From the NCBI GenBank assembly GCA_030706145.1, contig JAUZPB010000015.1, forward strand, positions 1-61,068: a DNA stretch of 61,068 nt, given 5' to 3'. Below are positions 26,857 to 35,195 of the stretch, piece after piece. The DNA comes from Bacteroidota bacterium. GTDB lineage: Bacteria > Bacteroidota > Ignavibacteria > Ignavibacteriales > SURF-24. Below the pieces are notes generated by a model. That model worked only from the letters and a program-made list of their open reading frames with translations. It had not been told where the DNA came from and did no database searches. A program made the position numbers and the translations under genes. The first letter of the stretch is position 1. Each line of letters starts with the position of its first letter.

Positions 26857-29760
26857 CTATGTTACTTTATTGTTGAAGACTTCTTCAACCAGATTACTAT
26901 TTGTTTTTATTACTGCGTATAATTCCGATTCAAATTCCTTTGTATCTGCAAATCCCATTATTTTAGCAAGCAGCAGCCGCCTATTTGGATCTAAAGGCAA
27001 TATAGAATTGCTAATATTAAAAAGGATCTGATTCCAAAATTCAAGTGTCTTTAAGAATGAGTATCCCTTTTTCAGTGCAACAAAACTATGAAATTTCTCA
27101 GAAAACTCCAGCAGAAAGTTAATGATTTTTATTGCACTTCTTCCGTGAAGAGTATTATAAAGCTCAGGATCTGAGAGCAAGAGTTTCTGCAGCGCAAATT
27201 CAATATCTGTAATGCCGCCTCTGCTCTTCTTTATGTTAAAAAAATCATTAAAATGAGATTGCGGAGTTAATGAGAGCTGCTTGTCAATCTTCTTTCTCAT
27301 CTCGATGATCTCAGAGTTTAGTTTTTCATGATCAACAAAACCAATCTTTTGCCTTATTTTTTCATAAAATGTATCAAATAGCCCTTTATCACCACAAATA
27401 AAATTTAGCTTTGTTAATGACTGTATTTCCCAGGTTTGAATCCTTTTATCTATATATTCCATATAGTTCTTTATATCCCAAACCAATTGCCCGCTTTTGC
27501 CTTCAGGCCTTAGCCTGCCATCAAGCTCAAATGGACGAGCATTCATCTGCACTGAGTTAAATAACTTTTGAAAATCAAATTGAATTGAAGGAAAGTTATT
27601 TACATTTTCGGCTACTATTACTATATCTGCGTCTGATGAGAAGCTCATCTCTTCGGCGCTAAAACTTCCTAATCCAATTATAAAATATTTATATGGATAT
27701 ATTTGGTCTAAACATGTATCTGTAACTATTCTCTTTAACTGCTTTGCCAGATAGTATGATGCCTTATCATGAGAAATAAAGCCCAGAGCGAACTGAATAG
27801 ACAGCGTGAAAATAAGCTGATGTATGTTAAATAAGCTTAAATGTTCGGCTTCTTTTATAAATACGCTCCTGCTAAGCAAAAGGTCACCAAGAGACTTATC
27901 AAGTACTGTCATATCTACTGCTTTCTGGCAGCGCTCACATATCTTAAGAAAAGAAGTAAAGAATGCCGTATCACGGAACTCATGGTACCAGATAGAAGGT
28001 AAAGGTCTGGTCTTTATTATCCTCACAAAGTTTTCCAATAATAGATCGGGAGAAATTGAACTTTTAAGAAAATCTACTAAGACCTCTTCAATTTCTTGAA
28101 AAGCTGTAGTAGTCTGCCTGTCAAACTGCTTTTGCTCTAAAAGTCCATAACCACTTTGAAGATATTTGAAATTGTTTATTGCTTTCTTTGTATCGGTAAA
28201 TCCAATTTCTTCAAAGGAAGAAACTCTTGAGCTCTCTTTCTGGCCTGTAATTGAAATGAATACTTTCCTAACGGCTTTTCTTGTAGCTTCAACTTTCTTG
28301 AGAAAAGATTCCGCGTTCTTAAATTTCATGAATAAGGCGAGCTTTTCTAATGTCTCTCCCGACTTTGGAATTACATGAGTCTGTATATCATTCATTAATT
28401 GAAGATAATGCTCTATTTTTCTGTAGAATTCATATGCGGAAATAAATAAAGCAGCTTCATCACTTGTAAGCAACTTGCAATTAGTAAGAAGGTCAATTGC
28501 CTCTAGTGTATTTCCGGATCTGATTTCCTTTAGGTTTCCACCATTAAGCATCTGCAATGCCTGAACTGAAAACTCGATGTCCCTGATTCCTCCTGAAAAT
28601 AGCTTTACGTTTTCTTTGTCTCCAGAATTCTTTTCAATATTTGCCTTCATTTGAGCTATTTGCTCTAAGGGTGAGCTTGCAAAAGAATGCGGGTAAACAA
28701 AATTCTGTATATAATCTGAAAATGTAGAATATAACTTTTTGCTCCCTCCGGCAAAACTCATTTTTATGAGCATCTGCCTTTCCCAATCCTCACCCCGCGA
28801 TTCATAGTAGCGAAGATAATCTTTAAGAGTTCTGCATAAAGGTGAATTCCGCCCATCTGGGCGAAGCCTGAAATCAACTCTGTATATGTATCCCTTGTCA
28901 GTTATAGTATTGGATGTTTGAATAAAAAGATGTGTTGCTTCTGTAAGAAGTTCATAAAATTCGATCTTGCCATGTGTTGTGTTTTTATCAAAAAATAGAA
29001 TAAAATCTACATCTGAGCTGAAATTAAGCTCATTCCCTCCAAGCTTCCCTAAAGCTATCAGGCAGTACCTCGACTTTCCAGCCTTTATTCCATGGCGTTC
29101 TAGTAGTTCATTGTAGCATAAGTAAAAAAGTTCGTCATTTATTACTTTTGCCAGTATCGATAGTTGTTCTGTTGTTTCTTTTAGAGGCAGGTTTCCTAGT
29201 ATATCATTGACCCCGATCCTTAAAATCTCTCTTCTTTTTATTGCTCTAAGGAAGTTTACCTTTGCATTGAATGATCTGTACTTTGAAAGGCTTGTATGAA
29301 TACTTTTCCGCAAATATTCGTCTGTAATCCGTGCCTTTAGATTTTCAGGACTAATTATCCAATATAAATACTCAGGATTGCGTATTATAATATCTGTAAG
29401 ATAATTACTGTTTACAGCAATTGAGATTATGATCTGAATATAATGAGGAAACTTTACGGCATCACTAAGAAAGGATACTTTATCGAACAAAGAAAAGATC
29501 ATTCTATGCAGGTTTGCTTCAACTGAGGAAGAAAAATAAACTTTTGATATCTCTTCTTCAAACGCTTCAAGAAGCTTGTCAAAGATCTCAGCAGGAAGAT
29601 ATCCCGTTGTGGCTCTTCTTAATTCTTGAATAAAATTATCTGATAGTCTGTATTCTTTATTTTTCAATTTATAGCCAGTTTCTCTCAAAAAAATTATATA
29701 GGCAAATCTAATGATTACATGCCTTAAAAAAAATAGTTGCAAAACTGTGTCTTGGCCCAA
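26857..29760 (-). CDS. glnE: Glutamine synthetase adenylyltransferase/adenylyl-removing enzyme (GlnE-like)
   Basis: 967 residues with the two-lobed GlnE layout. The N-terminal nucleotidyltransferase has GKLGGNELNFSSDVDF at 238-253 with catalytic D250/D252, 'RVDFRLRPDGR' near 294 and 'GGIRDIEFSVQ' near 390. The C-terminal one has GLGSFSAEEMSFSSDAD at 696-712 (D710/D712 kept, but the KLGG glycines replaced by SFSA), 'ELDGRLRPEGKSG' and 'RGGITDIEFALQ'. GlnE adenylylates or de-adenylylates glutamine synthetase under P-II control, and glnB lies 5 kb away. The start is uncertain: a TTG at 29760 gives an odd hydrophobic leader, and TTGs at 29688 and 29667 would give a cleaner cytoplasmic N terminus. 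Confidence 0.87.
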   Translation of the reverse strand: MGQDTVLQLFFLRHVIIRFAYIIFLRETGYKLKNKEYRLSDNFIQELRRATTGYLPAEIFDKLLEAFEEEISKVYFSSSVEANLHRMIFSLFDKVSFLSDAVKFPHYIQIIISIAVNSNYLTDIIIRNPEYLYWIISPENLKARITDEYLRKSIHTSLSKYRSFNAKVNFLRAIKRREILRIGVNDILGNLPLKETTEQLSILAKVINDELFYLCYNELLERHGIKAGKSRYCLIALGKLGGNELNFSSDVDFILFFDKNTTHGKIEFYELLTEATHLFIQTSNTITDKGYIYRVDFRLRPDGRNSPLCRTLKDYLRYYESRGEDWERQMLIKMSFAGGSKKLYSTFSDYIQNFVYPHSFASSPLEQIAQMKANIEKNSGDKENVKLFSGGIRDIEFSVQALQMLNGGNLKEIRSGNTLEAIDLLTNCKLLTSDEAALFISAYEFYRKIEHYLQLMNDIQTHVIPKSGETLEKLALFMKFKNAESFLKKVEATRKAVRKVFISITGQKESSRVSSFEEIGFTDTKKAINNFKYLQSGYGLLEQKQFDRQTTTAFQEIEEVLVDFLKSSISPDLLLENFVRIIKTRPLPSIWYHEFRDTAFFTSFLKICERCQKAVDMTVLDKSLGDLLLSRSVFIKEAEHLSLFNIHQLIFTLSIQFALGFISHDKASYYLAKQLKRIVTDTCLDQIYPYKYFIIGLGSFSAEEMSFSSDADIVIVAENVNNFPSIQFDFQKLFNSVQMNARPFELDGRLRPEGKSGQLVWDIKNYMEYIDKRIQTWEIQSLTKLNFICGDKGLFDTFYEKIRQKIGFVDHEKLNSEIIEMRKKIDKQLSLTPQSHFNDFFNIKKSRGGITDIEFALQKLLLSDPELYNTLHGRSAIKIINFLLEFSEKFHSFVALKKGYSFLKTLEFWNQILFNISNSILPLDPNRRLLLAKIMGFADTKEFESELYAVIKTNSNLVEEVFNNKVT

Positions 29761-29838
29761 ATTTAGACTGTTAAATAAAATTTCCTTTTTTATTTGCTGC
29801 TATAATTATTCTTAAGTAAGAAGAGTAAATATTGAACT

Positions 29839-29873
29839 ATGTGTACACATAAACTCTAAATCCATTATCTTTG
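29839..29873 (+). promoter_or_regulatory. Candidate promoter with palindromic operator for the DUF4097 gene
   Basis: A Bacteroidota-type -7 box TATCTTTG is at 29866-29873, 49 bases before the ATG at 29923. A 12-bp perfect palindrome ATGTGTACACAT (29839-29850) covers the -33 region, as expected of an operator or activator site. Confidence 0.4.
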
Positions 29874-29922
29874 TATGTGACTATTTCACTATTGAGACAT
29901 TTAACGTTTATGCCATTGAACT

Positions 29923-31317
29923 ATGAAAAATTTACTGCTTTATCTTTTCTTTGTACTTTTCTTAACCACTGCCAATTTTGCAAAAATTAAATCTGTTGAA
30001 AAACACTTTTGTGTTAAACCTTTTCAGATGATTGAATTGCAGAACCTCGGAAGTTCCAGAATACACATAAAAGCCTGGGATAAAAATGAGATATATGTAA
30101 AGCTTAAATTCAACTTTTCATCTTCTGATTATGATTATGAATCTAAAGTAATAAGATCCTTTAATATCGTCTCTTCAGAGGAGGATTCCATTCTTCTAAT
30201 TAAACAAACCAGGATAAGTAGCGAGAGTTCCTATGCTAAATTTCTCGGAATAAAATTCAGATTTAGTTTTTATGAAAATAGTGATATTGAAGGTGAGATA
30301 TATGTGCCAAGATCCAACAGACTGAAATGTTTCCAGTCCTATAGCACAATTTCTCTTGAGAATATGAGAAATGAAATACAGTTTTATGGCAAAGGCAATA
30401 CTCTTTCTCTTACAAATTGTGCTTTACTTAGGATAATTGAAAATGATTATGGTAAAACTAATATTGAAAAAAGTTCAGGAAACCTCTTTATTAAAAATAA
30501 GAGTGGAACTGTGAAAATCTCTGACCATTCTGGTACTCTGTTTATTGAAGGTGAATACTCAAATATTACACTAAATAAAATAAAGCAGAAAGTGATCCTT
30601 AACTCAAAAAATGCAAAGCACATATTAACAAACTTAAAGAGCGATTTACTTGTAAATTCCGATTATTCTACAGTTGAGGTCGAAAATGTCTGTGGGGCTG
30701 CTTCGATAAATGATAGAAGTGGAAATATCTCTGTTAGAAACGCTGCGTCACTCGATATAAATTGCGATTACACAAAGGTCTATGCCTCTTCAATAAATGG
30801 TAATTCTGAAAAAAAGTGCAAAATAAAAGGAACTTCAGGGAAAATCACACTGGAGAATTCTTCTGCTAAGATCTATATTGAAAACTCCTTTTCAGATATT
30901 GTACTTAAAAATATTAAGGGTGATATTAACCTAAAAGGAAAAAGTTCTACCGTTTATGCTGAAAAGATCAAGGGAAAATGGGAGTCATCTTCAGAGTACA
31001 CAAGATTGACAGTCAAAGGACTTAATGGAAAATATGTAAAAGCTGCAAATAAAGGAGAAACAATAGAATTCGATCTTGAGTCTGTTCCTTCTATCGTTAG
31101 TATTATAAACGAATTGGGGGCTATTAAGGTCTCAGTTCCTCATGACTATTCAGGTATAGTTAACTTATCAGATACATCCGGCAAAATAGAGTCGAATATT
31201 CCTCTAAAAACTAAGCAAATTGGTAATGCTGCTATTGCCTCGGGAAGACTGGGCTCAGGCTATGGAAAGATAAACATTGAAAATAAATCGGGGGATATTA
31301 TATTTTCAAAAAAATAG
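29923..31317 (+). CDS. Exported DUF4097-type beta-repeat protein
   Basis: 464 residues with a signal peptide (MKNLLLYLFFVLFLTTANFA). About 20 short beta-strand repeats follow with the recurrent pattern [SNG]-G-x-[IVL]-x-[IVL]-x-N-x-S (for example 'SGNLFIKNKSGTVKISDHSGTLFIEG', 'SGKITLENSSAKIYIENS'). The end is 'GYGKINIENKSGDIIFS', typical of DUF4097 right-handed beta-helix adhesin-like proteins. Likely periplasmic or surface-located; the role is unknown. It stands alone between divergent glnE and downstream secA. Confidence 0.78.
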   Translation: MKNLLLYLFFVLFLTTANFAKIKSVEKHFCVKPFQMIELQNLGSSRIHIKAWDKNEIYVKLKFNFSSSDYDYESKVIRSFNIVSSEEDSILLIKQTRISSESSYAKFLGIKFRFSFYENSDIEGEIYVPRSNRLKCFQSYSTISLENMRNEIQFYGKGNTLSLTNCALLRIIENDYGKTNIEKSSGNLFIKNKSGTVKISDHSGTLFIEGEYSNITLNKIKQKVILNSKNAKHILTNLKSDLLVNSDYSTVEVENVCGAASINDRSGNISVRNAASLDINCDYTKVYASSINGNSEKKCKIKGTSGKITLENSSAKIYIENSFSDIVLKNIKGDINLKGKSSTVYAEKIKGKWESSSEYTRLTVKGLNGKYVKAANKGETIEFDLESVPSIVSIINELGAIKVSVPHDYSGIVNLSDTSGKIESNIPLKTKQIGNAAIASGRLGSGYGKINIENKSGDIIFSKK

Positions 31318-31460
31318 GCCGAAAAAGCCTCCAAAGCCATATAAAATATATAGCTTATGAAACTAATACTCCGAAAATAATGTATAATGGTTAAATTTGT
31401 AAGTATTGATCTGTGTGTACTCAGAAAAATACTTCTAATCCCGCAAAATATACTTTCCTG

Positions 31461-31468
31461 TAAATTTG
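31461..31468 (+). promoter_or_regulatory. Candidate -7 box for secA
   Basis: TAAATTTG matches the Bacteroidota TAnnTTTG box about 90 bases before the secA ATG. No clear -33 TTG partner is present. The rest of the 31318-31556 gap holds no other feature I can support. Confidence 0.25.
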
Positions 31469-31556
31469 GTATATTATTAGAATGCAATGGAAGTTCATTG
31501 TATTTATATCCCATTTTCTTTAATTTTGCTTTACTTAAACGGAGGAAAAGTTTTAA

Positions 31557-34500
31557 ATGTTAAATATTCTGAAAAAGATTTTCGGCGACAAACATACAAA
31601 GAACCTGAAAGAATTGTTACCAATTGTTGACGAGATCAATGAGCATTATGAGAAGCTGAAAGACCTTACAGATGACGAATTGAGGGCAAAAACAACAGCT
31701 TTTAAAGAAAAAATTCAAAATGAGACCGCTGAATTACGACAGAAAATAGATGAACTAAAAGAGACTCTGAAGACAGATAGTGGTGATGATGATAGACAAT
31801 CTATCTATGATGAACTTGACAAACTTGAAGAAGAATTAAACGACTTATATGAAAGCATTCTGGATGAAATACTTCCTGAAGCTTTTGCTGTAGTAAAAGA
31901 TACATGCCGCAGACTTGTAGGCCATAGCTGGGAAGCTGCAGGCAACAAAATTACATGGGATATGATCCCATATGACGTACAGCTTATTGGTGGAATTGTA
32001 CTTCATCAGGGTAAAATTGCAGAAATGGCTACTGGTGAGGGTAAAACCTTAGTTGCAACCTTGCCTATTTATTTGAATGCTCTTACAGGCCGCGGAGTAC
32101 ACCTGGTAACCGTAAATGATTACCTGGCAAAACGTGACAGCGAATGGATGGGTGAGATCTATAAGTTCCATGGACTTACTATAGGTTGTATTATTAATAC
32201 CATGAATCCTGATCAGAGAAAAGTGGAATACGAAAAGGATATTACCTATGGTACAAATAATGAATTCGGCTTTGATTACCTGCGCGATAATATGACAATC
32301 GACAAAGAAGGACTGGTTCAACGAGGCCATAACTATGCGATTGTCGATGAGGTTGACTCTGTACTTATTGATGAGGCTAGAACTCCTCTTATTATTTCTG
32401 GACCTGTCGGATCTAGTGAACATAAGTTTGACGAAATGAAGCCTAATGTTGAAAAACTCTTCAGACTTCAGACAAATCTTGTTGCTAAAATTGCCCAGGA
32501 AGCAGAAGAAATCCTGAACACTGATGAAAAAAATAAAGATTCTGAAGCAGGTATCCGTCTTCTTAGAGGCTATCGTGGTCTCCCTAAAAACAAGAAGCTA
32601 GCTAAACTTTTAAGCGAACCCTCATATAAAAAACTCATGCAGCAGACTGAACTTGAATATCTTAGAGAACAGGGCAAGAGGATGCATGAGATCGATGATG
32701 AACTCTACTTTGCAATTGATGAAAAGAATAATACAATTGACCTTACCGAAATGGGCCGCGAAGAACTCGCTAAAGGTAGTAAAGAGGGTAAAGAATACTT
32801 TGTCCTTCCAGATCTCGGTACAGAAGTCAGCCATATTGAAAATAATCCGGAATTAAGCACCGATGAGAAAATAAAGGCCAAAGATGCTCTTTATAACTTG
32901 TATGCTGAAAGAAGTGACAGGATCCATACAATTCATCAGCTCCTTAAGGCTTATGCTCTCTTTGAAAAAGACGTCGAATATGTAATTACTGAAGATAATA
33001 AGATTGCAATTGTCGATGAATTTACAGGCCGTGTACTTCCTGGAAGAAGATACTCTGACGGACTTCACCAGGCAATTGAGGCTAAAGAAAGCGTGAAGGT
33101 TGAAAGAGACACACAAACCCTTGCTACTATTACCTTGCAGAATTATTTCCGCCTCTATAATAAACTAGGTGGTATGACTGGTACAGCAGAAACCGAAGAA
33201 GGCGAATTTTACGAGATCTATAAACTCGATGTTGTTGTAATCCCAACAAATAAACCTATCATCAGAGATGATATGGATGATGCAGTCTATAAAACAAAGC
33301 GCGAAAAATATAACGCTGTTATTGAACAGATTGAAGAATTGCGCAAAGAACAAAGACCTGTCTTGGTTGGTACTACTTCTGTAGATGTTTCTGAAACAAT
33401 TAGCCGTATGTTAAAGCGAAAAGGTATTGCTCACAATGTCTTAAATGCTAAACAGCACCAGAGAGAAGCTGAAATTGTTGCCTTCGCAGGACAGCCAGGC
33501 GCTGTAACTATTGCAACGAACATGGCTGGCCGTGGTACGGATATTAAGCTCGGTGCAGGTGTAAAGGAAAAAGGTGGTCTTTTCATACTTGGTACAGAAA
33601 GACATGAAGCACGCCGTATTGACCGTCAGTTGAGAGGCCGTTCAGGCCGTCAGGGAGACCCTGGTACAACTAAGTTCTTCCTCTGCCTTGAAGATGATCT
33701 TATGAGACTCTTTGGAAGCGATAGAATTTCTTCTGTTATGGAAAGAATCGGCATTCAGGAAGGTGAGGTAATCCAACATCCTCTTATTACTCGTTCTGTT
33801 GAAAGAGCACAGAAAAAGGTGGAAGAAAATAACTTCGCTATAAGAAAAAGACTTCTTGAGTATGATAACGTAATGAATCAGCAAAGAGAGGTTATCTACA
33901 ACAGAAGAAGACATGCTCTTGAGGGCGAAAGACTTAAATCCGAAATATTGGACCTACTTGATGAATATATCTCTGAAATAGTGGATAAGTACTTTGAAAA
34001 CGCCGAGATAGAAGCAATGAAGGAAGAGATACTTCATAACCTTCTTGTCGATTTCAAACTTGAACCTGATGAATTTACTGGACTCGGTAAAGATGGTATA
34101 AAAGACAGGATCATGGAGGCTGCAAAGGAATTCTATAAGAGAAAAGAAGAAATGATGGGTTCTGACCTAATGGCCCGCCTCGAAAGATATGCCGTCTTGA
34201 GTGTCATCGACGACAAATGGAAAGAACATTTGCGCGAAATGGACGAACTTAAAGAAGGTATTGGTCTTAGAGCTTATGGACAGAAAGATCCTCTTATTGA
34301 ATATAAAGGCGAAGCATTCAATATGTTCGTCTCTTTGCTTGGACTGATTAGAAATGATATTATTTCCTTCTGCTTCAAATTCTGGCCACAGGCTCCGGAG
34401 GAGATCCAGGAAAGAAGAAAAAGACAACCGGTTCAGCGTATACGGGAAGTAAAAGCCGAAGCTACTAATATTGGAATTGCTGCTGGTGATGATGGACAAG

Positions 34501-34637
34501 CTGTCAATCAGCCTGGCGATGGAGCCGGTAGAGAAGGTATGAAACTTCAACCTGTACACGTTGAGGAAAAAGTCGGTAGAAATGACCCTTGCCCTTGCGG
34601 AAGTGGTAAAAAATTCAAAAATTGCCACGGAAAATAA
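31557..34637 (+). CDS. secA: Preprotein translocase ATPase SecA
   Basis: Motor ATPase of the Sec export pathway. 1026 residues, within the long Bacteroidota range. Walker A ATGEGKT at 158-164, DEVDSVLIDEARTPL near 265, 'VEYVITEDNKIAIVDEFTGR' (preprotein cross-linking/NBD junction), 'GTDIKLG' and 'ERHEARRIDRQLRGRSGRQGDPG' in NBD2, and a C-terminal SEC-C zinc motif CPCGSGKKFKNCHG (C1012, C1014, C1023, H1024). An extra coiled-coil insertion lies at about 52-100, common in this phylum. GGAGG at 31541-31545 is 11 bases before the ATG. Confidence 0.97.
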   Translation: MLNILKKIFGDKHTKNLKELLPIVDEINEHYEKLKDLTDDELRAKTTAFKEKIQNETAELRQKIDELKETLKTDSGDDDRQSIYDELDKLEEELNDLYESILDEILPEAFAVVKDTCRRLVGHSWEAAGNKITWDMIPYDVQLIGGIVLHQGKIAEMATGEGKTLVATLPIYLNALTGRGVHLVTVNDYLAKRDSEWMGEIYKFHGLTIGCIINTMNPDQRKVEYEKDITYGTNNEFGFDYLRDNMTIDKEGLVQRGHNYAIVDEVDSVLIDEARTPLIISGPVGSSEHKFDEMKPNVEKLFRLQTNLVAKIAQEAEEILNTDEKNKDSEAGIRLLRGYRGLPKNKKLAKLLSEPSYKKLMQQTELEYLREQGKRMHEIDDELYFAIDEKNNTIDLTEMGREELAKGSKEGKEYFVLPDLGTEVSHIENNPELSTDEKIKAKDALYNLYAERSDRIHTIHQLLKAYALFEKDVEYVITEDNKIAIVDEFTGRVLPGRRYSDGLHQAIEAKESVKVERDTQTLATITLQNYFRLYNKLGGMTGTAETEEGEFYEIYKLDVVVIPTNKPIIRDDMDDAVYKTKREKYNAVIEQIEELRKEQRPVLVGTTSVDVSETISRMLKRKGIAHNVLNAKQHQREAEIVAFAGQPGAVTIATNMAGRGTDIKLGAGVKEKGGLFILGTERHEARRIDRQLRGRSGRQGDPGTTKFFLCLEDDLMRLFGSDRISSVMERIGIQEGEVIQHPLITRSVERAQKKVEENNFAIRKRLLEYDNVMNQQREVIYNRRRHALEGERLKSEILDLLDEYISEIVDKYFENAEIEAMKEEILHNLLVDFKLEPDEFTGLGKDGIKDRIMEAAKEFYKRKEEMMGSDLMARLERYAVLSVIDDKWKEHLREMDELKEGIGLRAYGQKDPLIEYKGEAFNMFVSLLGLIRNDIISFCFKFWPQAPEEIQERRKRQPVQRIREVKAEATNIGIAAGDDGQAVNQPGDGAGREGMKLQPVHVEEKVGRNDPCPCGSGKKFKNCHGK

Positions 34638-34698
34638 ACTCTTTATTGAATTCCCTTTCTGGAATGCAGTTTTTCTGCATTCCAGATTACTAAAGAGT
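34638..34698. terminator. Nested hairpin downstream of secA
   Basis: An inner 12-bp perfect stem TCTGGAATGCAG (34658-34669)/CTGCATTCCAGA (34675-34686) with a TTTTT loop is enclosed by an outer 8-bp stem ACTCTTTA (34638-34645)/TAAAGAGT (34691-34698). It starts immediately after the secA stop. There is only a weak T-rich tail, so it may be a terminator or an mRNA 3'-end stabiliser. Confidence 0.6.
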
Positions 34699-34723
34699 CT
34701 TTATTATCATCTGCTAATTTCTG

Positions 34724-34752
34724 TTGACGTTTATTTCGGATTTGATTATATA
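34724..34752 (+). promoter_or_regulatory. Candidate glnB promoter
   Basis: TTGACG (34724-34729), 17-base spacer, TATATA (34747-34752): close to the general sigma-70 consensus. The glnB ATG is 62 bases downstream, preceded by AGAGGA. No NtrC/sigma-54 (TGGC-N8-TGC) element is visible. Confidence 0.45.
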
Positions 34753-34781
34753 TTAAAACCCTATTTAACCCGATTGTCTAA

Positions 34782-35153
<372 letters not shown>

Positions 35154-35195
35154 ATTATTTCTACCATTTACACATTCACTAACTTTGTCTTTGTC

